This document shows positions 26,050-34,025 of a stretch of 64,000 nucleotides of DNA, one piece after another. The first letter of the stretch is position 1; every line of letters starts with the position of its first letter. A program made the translations under genes and the position numbers. The DNA lies in assembly GCA_025993795.1 (NCBI GenBank), contig JAMQHL010000019.1:41514-105513 (forward strand), given 5' to 3'. The notes below the pieces were generated by a model. That model was not told the origin of the DNA and did not search any database. It was given only the letters and a program-made list of their open reading frames with translations. This DNA comes from Planctomycetota bacterium (GTDB lineage Bacteria; Planctomycetota; UBA8742; UBA2392).

Positions 26050-26448
26050 TTACAGCTTGACGTAGAGGCCGTCGAAGCGAACCGCCAGGTTCGCGCGGCT
26101 GGTGGCAAAGCGCATGGGCGTGCCGTACGCGCTTACGCCTTCGTGGGGCCCGCCGGTCACGAGAAAGCTGACGCTGAAATCGCCGTCGGGCCAGAATCCG
26201 TCGTCGAACATGATGTGCCCCAGCAGCGCCCCCTGCGGCGAGTAATCCAGCAGCACGGCCGTGCCGATCGCAACCGGGCCGCCGACGGGGTCAATCAGCC
26301 GGAATTCGACACGCTGGTTTGTCGCCTCACGCCGGAACTCGCGGCGGCAGGCGATCTTGGGGTTCTTGTTGTCACTGACAACACGCGTCCGGGCCTTGCT
26401 CTGCTTGATGCGGTCGAGCGTGACGCGGTGGCTGGATGCTTTTGGCAT
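26050..26448 (-). CDS. PilZ-like domain protein
   Basis: Encodes 132 residues. RREFRREATNQRVEFRLID followed by LLDYSPQGALLGH resembles the PilZ signature: an RxxxR at the N-terminus and D/NxSxxG later, here DYSPQG. PilZ domains bind cyclic di-GMP. The canonical RxxxR may be RREFRR, and the DxSxxG is DYSPQG, so binding residues may be retained. Start ATG 26448 with GAGG six bases upstream. It lies inside the mur/ddl operon, an uncommon place. The assignment is by motif alone and could be a degenerate PilZ. Confidence 0.5.
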   Translation of the reverse strand: MPKASSHRVTLDRIKQSKARTRVVSDNKNPKIACRREFRREATNQRVEFRLIDPVGGPVAIGTAVLLDYSPQGALLGHIMFDDGFWPDGDFSVSFLVTGGPHEGVSAYGTPMRFATSRANLAVRFDGLYVKL

Positions 26449-26522
26449 CGCTCACCTCAATGAGTTCGGGTGTGGGGAAAGCGGGCGGCAGCCGGGTGGA
26501 ACCGGCCGCCGCCGCAGTTGGG

Positions 26523-26801
26523 CTAGGCGATGGTCTTGATCGCCTGCTGCTTGGCGTCGATGAACTTGGTGCTCTTGCGGTCGCCGTTCTTGCGGCCGCG
26601 GAATCCGCTGACGCGATCGTACTCTTCAAGGAAGATCTCGATCGTGCTTACGATGTTGTCCAGGTCCATGCGTGAAAGCCGGATGCTTTCGCCTTCCGCG
26701 AGCTCGAGCTCGTTCGTCAGGTAGCCCTGCAGTATGCGAATCGGCTGCAGCTTGCGAAAAATGAATTCGTCCAGCGAAACTCCCTTGCCGTCCTTTTCCA
26801 T
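26523..26801 (-). CDS. Hypothetical protein in the cell-wall cluster
   Basis: Encodes 92 residues, not recognised. It is mostly helical and charged (EYDRVSGFRGRKNGDRKSTK). AGGAA precedes the ATG at 26801, 57 bases after murB. It has no signal or membrane segment. Its retention between murB and the PilZ-like gene suggests a cytoplasmic role in wall synthesis or its control, but this is inference. Confidence 0.55.
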   Translation of the reverse strand: MEKDGKGVSLDEFIFRKLQPIRILQGYLTNELELAEGESIRLSRMDLDNIVSTIEIFLEEYDRVSGFRGRKNGDRKSTKFIDAKQQAIKTIA

Positions 26802-26858
26802 GACTCGTTCCTCGTGCCCTTGGGGCGGTTGGTGTGGGCTTGCGCCCTGGTGTCTATG

Positions 26859-27764
26859 TCAAGCAGCCAGGAGCACTCGGCCCGGCCAGATCTGTATCTC
26901 AGTTTGCAGGTACACGCCAAAGGCTTCGAACACGCGGCGCTGTACCTGCTGCATCAACTCGAGAATGTCGGACGCCCTGGCATCGCCCCGGTTCACGATG
27001 AAGTTGCCGTGCCGGTCGCTTACGCTGGCGCCCCCGACCGTCATTCCCTTGCAGCCGGCTTGGTCGATATAGCGACCGGCACTCTGTCCTTTCGGATTCT
27101 TGAAGGTGCAGCCTGCACTGAATTCCGAATAAGGTTGCGCGGCCAGCTTTTCTTGAAGCACGGTGCGGGCCCGGGCGACCAGCTGCGCCTGCTCGCCGGC
27201 GGTGCCCTCGATGACTGTTTCAATCACGACGCCGCTGCGCAGCATGCTGCAGCGGTAACCGAAGGTGATTTCTTCGCGATACAGGCTTTGCAGGTCGCCT
27301 TCGGGGCTGATCCAGATCACGCTGGCCACATAGTCCGCAATCTCGCCGTAGCGGCCACCGGCGTTCATGGCCAGGGCGCCGCCGACGGTGCCGGGAATGC
27401 CCGCCAGGCTCTGGGGGCCCGCGATGCCTGCGGCGTTGCAGGCGGCAACCAGCGTGCTCAAGTTGGCGCCGGCTTGCACCTGCACCTTGGTGCCGAAGGC
27501 CTGGATGCGTTTCATACCGTGCAGGCTCAAGACAATGCCCTGCACGCCTTCGTCGCAAACAAGCAGATTGCTGCCGCCGCCAATCACGTGCAGCGGCAGT
27601 CCGCACTCGCGCGCCGCAGCACAAGTGTCGGCCACGTCGCGCAGGGTGTGTGCCTCAACATAATATTGCGCCGGTCCGCCAATGCGCAGCGTCGTGAGCC
27701 TTGCCAACGGCAAGTCTCCCTGCACGCGGTCGCGGATGCGTCTTGGAAACGCGAGCATGCTCAT
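26859..27764 (-). CDS. murB: UDP-N-acetylenolpyruvoylglucosamine reductase
   Basis: Encodes 301 residues. Reduces UDP-GlcNAc-enolpyruvate to UDP-MurNAc using NADPH and FAD. Motifs: TTLRIGGPAQYYVEA, VIGGGSNLLV, AGIPGTVGGALAMNAG (FAD binding) and SAGCTFKNP. The family's catalytic Ser is replaced by Cys here (GCTFKNP), an alternative seen in some MurB proteins. YIDQAGCKGMTVGGASVSDRHGNFIVN is typical of the substrate-binding end. ATG overlaps the stop of murC by four bases; GGGAG precedes it. Confidence 0.95.
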   Translation of the reverse strand: MSMLAFPRRIRDRVQGDLPLARLTTLRIGGPAQYYVEAHTLRDVADTCAAARECGLPLHVIGGGSNLLVCDEGVQGIVLSLHGMKRIQAFGTKVQVQAGANLSTLVAACNAAGIAGPQSLAGIPGTVGGALAMNAGGRYGEIADYVASVIWISPEGDLQSLYREEITFGYRCSMLRSGVVIETVIEGTAGEQAQLVARARTVLQEKLAAQPYSEFSAGCTFKNPKGQSAGRYIDQAGCKGMTVGGASVSDRHGNFIVNRGDARASDILELMQQVQRRVFEAFGVYLQTEIQIWPGRVLLAA

Positions 27765-29194
27765 GCCACGCTCCCGGTGCTGAACATCGGGTTGATGGCC
27801 CGCAGCCGTGCGCTAATGAACTCTCGGCGGGCCAGCAGTTCGTTTGCGATCTGGTTGACGTCTCCGGCACCGATGAACAATGCGACGTCTCGCGGGGCCA
27901 GCTTCATCGATAGGTCGGCAACGATGCTTGAGAAGTCGCCGTAGGCCATCGCGTCGGTGCCCCCGTAGCGCAACGTGCGGGCAAGTCGCTCTTCGGGCTC
28001 GCCGGGTTGCACGCCGGTCTCGCGGGCGGCGTAGGTGCGTGCAATCAGCACGCGGTCTGCGTCGCGCAGGCAGTCTGCAAACTCATTGAAGAACGTCAGG
28101 ATGCGCTGGTACTGGTGCGCCTGAAAAATCGCCACAATGCGGCGCTGCGCAAACGTGGCGCGCGCAGTCTCGATCAGCTGCTTCACAGCCGTGGGATGAT
28201 GCGCGTAATCGTCTACCAGCGGGACACCGCCCACGCTGCCGACGACCTCAAAGCGGCGTTTGACCCCCCCGAAGTTGCGCAGGGCATGCAGCGCGCGGCC
28301 GACCGGCACGCCCGCCCAGTTTGCGGCGGCAAGCGCTCCCAGCGCGTTCATTGCGTTGACCGCACCCGGAACTTCAAGAATCAGTTGTCCGACACGCATG
28401 CCGCGGCAGGTTACTTCTGCCCGTGCAAATCCCGTCGAGGCATCAAGCTCGTGCAGGCGCCACACCGCGCCCGGGCCCTGGCCGAACCCGATAGTCTGGC
28501 ATCCGGCCTTGAGGGCGACTTCACAGCAACGCTTGTCATCCGCGTTGTAGAACAGCACGCCGCGCTTGGGCAACTTGCGCGCGAATTCAATGAAGCCCTG
28601 CGTCACGCCGTCGAGATCGCCGTACACGTCCATGTGGTCGAGCTCAATGTTGTTGAGCACGATGACCGTCGGGTGCAGGCGCATGAAGCTGCGGTCGTAC
28701 TCGCAGCTTTCCATAACGAAGTTCAATCCGCATCCGGCTGCGCTTGCTGCCGGCAACGTGGATGGTTCGCCGCCAATCAGCCACCCGGGCTGCTTGCCGT
28801 CTTCGTGCAGGATCTGCGCAAGCATGGCTGTGGCCGTGGTCTTGCCGTGCGTGCCGGCGACGCACAGGTTGGTTTCGTTGCGGGTGAACTCGCCCAGCGC
28901 TTCGCTGTACTTCATCAGGCGAATGCCGCGGCGTTGGGCCTCGCGGAGTTCGGGGTTATCCCCCTTGATTGCCGCTGACGCGACAACCAGCGAACAGTCG
29001 GCGGGCACATGGTCACGGTGGTGGCCGATGTTGATGCAGGCCCCGGCGGTCAACAACTCGCGGGTCTGTTCGTTCTCAGTGCTGTCTGTGCCGCTGACGC
29101 AGATGCCGGCTTGCAGCGCGATGCGGGCAAGGCCCGAGACGCCGGCGCCGCCAACCCCAATGAAGTGCGCGGCGCGGATGTTGGAGAGTTTCAC
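27761..29194 (-). CDS. murC: UDP-N-acetylmuramate--L-alanine ligase
   Basis: Encodes 477 residues. Adds L-Ala to UDP-MurNAc. Visible are the N-terminal dinucleotide fold GVGGAGVSGLA, the ATP loop AGTHGKTTATAM, NIELDHMDVYGD, and DDYAHHPTAV of the C-terminal domain. GTG at 29194 is chosen: GGAGG lies eight bases upstream (GGAGGCGACCATC). A GTG at 29215 would put that site inside the gene. murB starts at its stop codon. Confidence 0.96.
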   Translation of the reverse strand: MKLSNIRAAHFIGVGGAGVSGLARIALQAGICVSGTDSTENEQTRELLTAGACINIGHHRDHVPADCSLVVASAAIKGDNPELREAQRRGIRLMKYSEALGEFTRNETNLCVAGTHGKTTATAMLAQILHEDGKQPGWLIGGEPSTLPAASAAGCGLNFVMESCEYDRSFMRLHPTVIVLNNIELDHMDVYGDLDGVTQGFIEFARKLPKRGVLFYNADDKRCCEVALKAGCQTIGFGQGPGAVWRLHELDASTGFARAEVTCRGMRVGQLILEVPGAVNAMNALGALAAANWAGVPVGRALHALRNFGGVKRRFEVVGSVGGVPLVDDYAHHPTAVKQLIETARATFAQRRIVAIFQAHQYQRILTFFNEFADCLRDADRVLIARTYAARETGVQPGEPEERLARTLRYGGTDAMAYGDFSSIVADLSMKLAPRDVALFIGAGDVNQIANELLARREFISARLRAINPMFSTGSVA

Positions 29195-29226
29195 GATGGT
29201 CGCCTCCGGCGCCACCGGGTGGTCTG

Positions 29227-30360
29227 TTAGGCGGCAGCGCGTTCTCCTGAATCGACAGATCGGGGCGGGGCACTGGCGCCAATTCTTACGAGAATCGAGT
29301 CCAAGATCGCCGCAGCTGCCTTCGGTTGTGCAAGCTGGGCGGCGGCCGTCGAAGCGGCAGACCGAGCCTGCGGAGACAGCAACAGCCCCCGTGCCAATTC
29401 AAGAATGCGGGCCTGGGTCAAAGCATCCTGTTGAACCAGCACCCCGGCACCCGCAGCTGCAACCCACAGCGCGTTGGCCCGTTGATGATCGTCTGCCGCA
29501 GCCGGGTAAGGCACCATCACCATCGGTACGGCCAGCGCCAACAGCTCGCTTATGGTTCCGGCGCCGCTGCGGGTCAGCGCCAGGTCAGCGGCGCTGAACC
29601 AGGTGGCTGTGTTGTGGGTGAACGCGCATGCGCGGTATCGCAGCCCCGACTCCTGCCAGACCGAACGGGCCTTGTCCAGGTCCGGCTGGCCAGTGAGGTG
29701 CAGGACCTGCATGTGCTGACGCAGCGTGCCGAGCTCGTTGGCGGCGGCAAGTGCCGCATCGTTGATGGCCTGCGCTCCCTGGCTTCCGCCCATGATCAGC
29801 AGCGTGGGCAGGTGCGGGTCAAGGCCCAGCGCGCGGCGGGCATCTTCTTTGGGCACGGGTGCAAGAAATGCCCCGCGCACGGGGTTGCCCGCCACCTCAA
29901 CGGGGCAATCAAGCGGGCGGGTCAGAGGCATGTGCGCAAAGCACGCGCGAGCAAATCGGGCAAGTGTGCGCGTGACCTTGCCGGGCACGGCATTCGACTC
30001 CATCAGAAAGACCGGAAGGCGCATCAGGCTGGCCGCCATCGCGCCGGGCAGTGAGGCGTAGCCGCCCACACACAGCAGCACGTCAGCCTGGAACTGCTTC
30101 AGTTTGCGACGGGCGGCGGGGACAGCCAGCGCCGTCGTGATGACTGTGGTGGCTTTGCTGCGCAGTGTCCTGCGGGGCCGGCTGACCTGCAATGCGGTGA
30201 AGTCGTAACCGGCGTGGCCGAGCATTTTGCGCTCAAGCTCGTTGCCGCCGCACAGAAAGTGAATGCTGTTGCGGCCATAGCGGGCCGCGATTTCATCGGC
30301 CATGGCGATGGCCGGTGCAACGTGGCCACCGGTGCCGCCACCTGCGATCACGATTTTCAT
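29227..30360 (-). CDS. murG: Lipid II synthase, N-acetylglucosaminyltransferase
   Basis: Encodes 377 residues. Adds GlcNAc to lipid I at the inner face of the membrane. Motifs: VIAGGGTGGHVAPAIA at the N-terminus, VGGYASLPGAMAA, MESNAVPG, AGNPVRGAF, and the sugar-binding SRSGAGTISELLALAVPM/VMVPYP. The start ATG at 30360 has GAGGA upstream. Longer frames begin inside the spacer. It follows ftsW by 178 bases that contain a hairpin. Confidence 0.95.
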   Translation of the reverse strand: MKIVIAGGGTGGHVAPAIAMADEIAARYGRNSIHFLCGGNELERKMLGHAGYDFTALQVSRPRRTLRSKATTVITTALAVPAARRKLKQFQADVLLCVGGYASLPGAMAASLMRLPVFLMESNAVPGKVTRTLARFARACFAHMPLTRPLDCPVEVAGNPVRGAFLAPVPKEDARRALGLDPHLPTLLIMGGSQGAQAINDAALAAANELGTLRQHMQVLHLTGQPDLDKARSVWQESGLRYRACAFTHNTATWFSAADLALTRSGAGTISELLALAVPMVMVPYPAAADDHQRANALWVAAAGAGVLVQQDALTQARILELARGLLLSPQARSAASTAAAQLAQPKAAAAILDSILVRIGASAPPRSVDSGERAAA

Positions 30361-30390
30361 GACGTCCTCGTTGAGTATGCATTTGGCGCC

Positions 30391-30430
30391 GCGGGTGCGC
30401 CGACGGACGGACGGACCATCGCGCACCCGC
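30391..30430. repeat. 10-bp hairpin in the ftsW-murG spacer
   Basis: GCGGGTGCGC (30391-30400) and GCGCACCCGC (30421-30430) are perfect complements. The loop has CGGACGGACGGAC. On the minus strand it lies between the ftsW stop and the murG start. A second, shorter hairpin CCGGGGC/GCCCCGG is at 30507-30526. Possibly a partial terminator or attenuator; no T tract follows. Confidence 0.5.
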
Positions 30431-30538
30431 TAGCGCCGACTCAGGGCTCAGGATGGCCGGACAACACAGCCACCACCCTGCCTACCCTGGGAAAGGTTCT
30501 TTCAGTCCGGGGCCGGCTTGCCCCGGTTCGGCCAGGCT

Positions 30539-31750
30539 TCAGGCCGTTGCGCTCGCTCCAGCGACGATTCGCCTGCCGCGTGCGCTTTTCCTTGCACTCT
30601 CGGCCAGTCTTTCGCCGGCAAGCTCAGCCTGCAGCAACGTGAATGCCTCCTGTTCGCTGACGCACTTTCGCGCCACACTCAGGACCACGCCCACTGCACA
30701 CAAGTAGAAGAAACAACTGCTGCCGCCAAAGCTGATGAACGGCAGCCCAATGCCCTTAGTCGGCACACTGGCTGTCACCACTGCAACATTGATGGCGGCT
30801 TGCAAACCGATCGCGCCCGTGACCCCCAGTACGGCAAGGCTGCCGAAGCGGTCAGGTGCTCGACGAGCAATCTTCGCGCCCAGAACCATCAGGGAGATGA
30901 ACAGAGCAAGCGTAATGGCGCTGCCGACGAATCCGGCTTCTTCGGCCAGCACCGCAAAGATGAAGTCGGTCTCCTGCTCAGGCAGGTAGTAAAGCTTCTG
31001 CATGGAGTTGCCGAGTCCCTGGCCTTCCATGCCGCCGCTGCCGATAGCGATCAGAGATTGCTTTACCTGGTGGCCCTTTCCGCGCGGGTCTGCGGCGGGG
31101 TCGAGGAACACGAGAACGCGGTCCTGGATGTGGTCGAACTTGCTGTACATCACGATGCTTGCAATCGGGATCAGGATCAGCATCACGAAGCCCAGATGCT
31201 TCAGGCGCAGGCCGCCCGCCAGCAGCACCAGAAAACTGCTGGCCGCCAGAAACAGGCTGGTGCCGAAGTCAGGCTGTGCCATCACCAGAACACAGTAGAT
31301 GCCGACGAATGCGCAGGCGGGCAGAAAGCCGCGCCGAAAGCTACCCAGCTCTTTGCGCCGCACTGTGGCGTAGGCGGCCGCACACAGCAGAAGCGCCAGC
31401 TTCGCGAAGTCACTGGGTTGCAGGCCAAAGCCGCCAAAGCGCAGCCAGCGACGCGCACCGTTGTATTCGGTCCCGATGCCGGGGATCAGTGTCAGCACAA
31501 GCAGCGCAAGCCCAAGCACGTACAGGGGCTTGGCAAAGCGCAGCCAGGTGTTGTGGTCCATGCGGGCAATGACCGCCATGCCAAGCAATCCGGCACCGAC
31601 GAACATGAGGTGGCGCTTGATGAACACGAAGGGGTCGATCTCGGCGCCGGGGACGACGCGGATTGCACTACTGGAAAAGACCATGACAACGCCGATGCCG
31701 ACGAGTGCCAGCAGGTTCAGAAGGTAGGCGTTTCGCAAGGTGTGCTGCAC
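30539..31750 (-). CDS. ftsW: SEDS-family lipid II polymerase/flippase
   Basis: Encodes 403 residues and about ten membrane segments. Signatures: WLRFGGFGLQPSDFAKLAL, MAQPDFGTSLFLAASSF, and AAINVAVVTASVPTKGIGLPFISFGGSS, the family's end. The murG-adjacent position and the PTKGxxLPFxSYGGSS-type motif support FtsW over RodA, and a separate RodA-like gene is at 42517. GTG at 31750 has GGGGAG six bases upstream. This starts the division cluster. Confidence 0.9.
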   Translation of the reverse strand: MQHTLRNAYLLNLLALVGIGVVMVFSSSAIRVVPGAEIDPFVFIKRHLMFVGAGLLGMAVIARMDHNTWLRFAKPLYVLGLALLVLTLIPGIGTEYNGARRWLRFGGFGLQPSDFAKLALLLCAAAYATVRRKELGSFRRGFLPACAFVGIYCVLVMAQPDFGTSLFLAASSFLVLLAGGLRLKHLGFVMLILIPIASIVMYSKFDHIQDRVLVFLDPAADPRGKGHQVKQSLIAIGSGGMEGQGLGNSMQKLYYLPEQETDFIFAVLAEEAGFVGSAITLALFISLMVLGAKIARRAPDRFGSLAVLGVTGAIGLQAAINVAVVTASVPTKGIGLPFISFGGSSCFFYLCAVGVVLSVARKCVSEQEAFTLLQAELAGERLAESARKSARGRRIVAGASATA

Positions 31751-31953
31751 GATGATCTCCCCGAATGTTTTCGGACGCGCGGGCCGTGCGACTTTGGAGA
31801 ATCATGTTGCGGAGACGAATAGGGCAAACGGAGTGACCGCCAGCAGCAAGTAGCATTGGCCTCCAGTCAATGTCGTTGCAGGCGCTTCCAGCGCATGTAT
31901 GCGATGAGCCGGGAACGCCTGTCACCGACGCGCAACTCCGGCTGCTTAAAGAA

Positions 31954-31983
31954 CATGGGCTCGGGACTTGTCCCGAGCCCATG
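31954..31983 (-). terminator. 14-bp hairpin downstream of the lamin-tail lipoprotein
   Basis: CATGGGCTCGGGAC (31954-31967) and GTCCCGAGCCCATG (31970-31983) are perfect complements. On the minus strand TTCTTTAAGC follows, so it acts as the terminator for the gene at 31998-32642 and insulates ftsW. Confidence 0.75.
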
Positions 31984-31997
31984 GTTGCGGGATGCGG

Positions 31998-32642
31998 TTA
32001 GTTGCCGGGCGTTGGCATGTTGGCGTGCCAGGCCGTGCTGTCGTTTGCGGTCCCGTCGTAGTTCATCGTGTCGCCCTGGTTGGGCGTGTTCACGAAGTCA
32101 CCCTGGGCCCACTCACCGACCTGCACGGCGGCGCCTTCAAAGGCCTGATTGGCGCTGCCCCACTGCACGAAGTCCATCAGCTCGCCGCCGGCGCGGACCA
32201 GCGCAAGCGAGCCGTCGCTCACGTTCAGCGCGCCGAAGCTGGGCGCGAACTGCTCGGCGCCGGTATCAACACCAGACACTCCCAGATGCAGCAGGACCCG
32301 GGCGTTGGCCGGAACCCGAAACCCGAACGGGAACGTGTAGCTGTACTGGGCGTCCATCACTTTCCATCCGCCAATATCGGCTTCAAATGCCGAGGCGTTG
32401 TAAAGTTCGAGCCAATCGCCGCCCAGAGCAACCTCTTCGATCGTCACCGGACTCAGCGAAACCGGGTAGCCGGTTGGCGTGCCCGGCTTTGGCACGGTGT
32501 TGGCGTTGGGCAGGTTCTGCGGGTTCGGCCCGTTGGACTGGGGCACGGAAATATCGCCCTCAACCGAGTTGGCGTAAGCTCCGCAACCAGTCGCCACGGC
32601 GGCGAAAGCGGAAAGGCAAATCAGCGCAAAAATCCGGCGCAT
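31998..32642 (-). CDS. Lamin-tail-domain lipoprotein
   Basis: Encodes 214 residues. A signal peptide ends in AVATGCG (lipobox). The rest is a beta-sandwich of the bacterial lamin-tail domain type: TIEEVALGGDWLELYNASA, DIGGWKVMDAQ, YTFPFGFRVPANARVLLHLG and DGSLALVRAGGELMDFVQWG. These domains are often found on secreted nucleases and surface proteins; no catalytic domain is present here. Start ATG 32642 with GAGGA upstream. Its role is probably binding at the cell surface. Confidence 0.82.
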   Translation of the reverse strand: MRRIFALICLSAFAAVATGCGAYANSVEGDISVPQSNGPNPQNLPNANTVPKPGTPTGYPVSLSPVTIEEVALGGDWLELYNASAFEADIGGWKVMDAQYSYTFPFGFRVPANARVLLHLGVSGVDTGAEQFAPSFGALNVSDGSLALVRAGGELMDFVQWGSANQAFEGAAVQVGEWAQGDFVNTPNQGDTMNYDGTANDSTAWHANMPTPGN

Positions 32643-33063
32643 AGGATCCTCATGCACAGGGATGCCAGGGGTTCTCGCCCGGCCCCCAAATCGCGCGGAC
32701 GTACGGTTGTCTTGTCGGGGGAGCACGAAGTGTAAGTGCAAGTCGGTTCTGGCGCAAGACAGATCGGGGCAGGATTGGCGCACCCGGTTCCCGGGCTTAA
32801 ATGGACCGGCCCCCGCTGCGTTGCTTTTCTGTCGGCGCTAAAAGACAGGGCTTGTTTCGCAGCAGGGGCGCGATCGTTGTCGGATACCAGATTTTTTTCA
32901 GACCGTCCGTGAGAGCACGCGTCACCCGGGGCACGTTTCCAATCCGTCGCGCAGTAATGCGCCGCCCCGGAACGCTAAGCTACATGGCTGGTCCTCCTTC
33001 CTTGGCCGTTGCCTGCGTCCGGCAATGCAGGTCGTGCCGTAGTACCGTGAAATGCCCGACCAC
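32643..33063. other. Intergenic spacer, no gene recognised
   Basis: 421 bases lie between two minus-strand genes. It holds the ribosome site of the lamin-tail gene (GAGGA) and a TTTTTTT run near 32893. An open plus-strand frame (32801-33067) has no family-like sequence and I rejected it. The T run has no stem before it. Confidence 0.5.
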
Positions 33064-33714
33064 TTAGTCGAACACGCCGTCAAACGGCTTCAACTTGCCG
33101 AAAAGCTCAGTGCCAGGAGCGTTCCATTGCTCCAGAGAAATGTCGTAACCCCAACCCAGCATGTCGTCGAGGCGAACATATTCAGCGACCTCGCCATCGG
33201 ACCAGATGCTGAGTACTTCGTCTTCGTGGTTGACCCAGTTGCGCTCGTTGGCGCAGACGACGATGCGGCGGTTATCGCCGCGCGCGCTCATCAGGTAAAA
33301 CGATTCGTTGCCCTGGGGTGCAGTCCACGAGCAGCTCATCGGCTCAAGGAAGAACACGTCCAGGTTATCCAGCGAGCGGCGGTCCATCTCAATGTCGTTG
33401 CCCGAAGTCGCCACCATCTTGGACAGCATGTCTTCCTTGAAGACCTTGTGCCGGAAGCAGCCTTCCCAGAATTCGCGGCCCTTAAGCTCAGCCATCGGGC
33501 CCGTCACAAACAGGCGCTTGACCCGCTTGTCGGTGCCGTGGCTGACCATGCCCAGATTGTTGTAGATGTCCTGAAGGACCTTCTTGTCGAGGTCGTGGCT
33601 TGCCTGGCGCATCTTGCTGACGACAGAAGTGGCAAGCACGCTGGCCAACAGGCCGATGATGGCGATGACGACCATCAGCTCGACAAGAGTAAATGCACGG
33701 CGGGTGAGGCGCAT
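33064..33714 (-). CDS. Type IV prepilin-like protein
   Basis: Encodes 216 residues. The N-terminus is a class III signal: MRLTRRA then FTLVELMVVIAIIGLLASVLA, where cleavage and N-methylation of Phe occur before the hydrophobic helix. The rest resembles the planctomycete large prepilin-type proteins with an extracellular domain (GRDNRR, CSWTAPQGNESFYLM). ATG at 33714 is set by AGGAG seven bases upstream. It may form part of a type II secretion or type IV pilus apparatus, whose other genes are not here. Confidence 0.85.
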   Translation of the reverse strand: MRLTRRAFTLVELMVVIAIIGLLASVLATSVVSKMRQASHDLDKKVLQDIYNNLGMVSHGTDKRVKRLFVTGPMAELKGREFWEGCFRHKVFKEDMLSKMVATSGNDIEMDRRSLDNLDVFFLEPMSCSWTAPQGNESFYLMSARGDNRRIVVCANERNWVNHEDEVLSIWSDGEVAEYVRLDDMLGWGYDISLEQWNAPGTELFGKLKPFDGVFD

Positions 33715-34025
33715 GAAGGGGCTCCTGTTCCGGTTCATGCCGCCAGTATATCGCATCTTCCCCAACTCGTGAAACGAGACGGCACCGGAAGGCAACATGA
33801 TATTGCCAATCCGCAAACGCCGATTCTGTGGTTGCGACGTCGGGGCAGTCAATCGCGGCCCGGGTTCAATGCCAGCCGGGATGGACTCTGCCAAGGGCGC
33901 GTGGGCGCCCCATCTAGGGTGAGGGTCGGTGTCGCAGGAGCGCATGTGAATTATCAGTATCACTTACCGGCGGTTCTGGCAAGAAATCGTCGGGGCGGGT
34001 TTTGTAGCAGTGAAGAACGGAACGA
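33715..34025. other. Intergenic spacer, no gene recognised
   Basis: About 310 bases between the prepilin start and the bioA stop. I see the prepilin ribosome site (AGGAG) and no recognisable gene, RNA or hairpin. Confidence 0.5.

Noticed and set aside
30518..31822. 434-codon plus-strand frame opposite ftsW
   Set aside because: ftsW motifs on the other strand are unmistakable; this frame is low-complexity in His, Gln and Arg.
31668..31982. 104-codon minus-strand frame upstream of ftsW
   Set aside because: It runs through the 14-bp terminator hairpin and has no protein-like composition.
32801..33067. 88-codon plus-strand frame
   Set aside because: No ribosome site, arginine/cysteine-rich and unlike any family.
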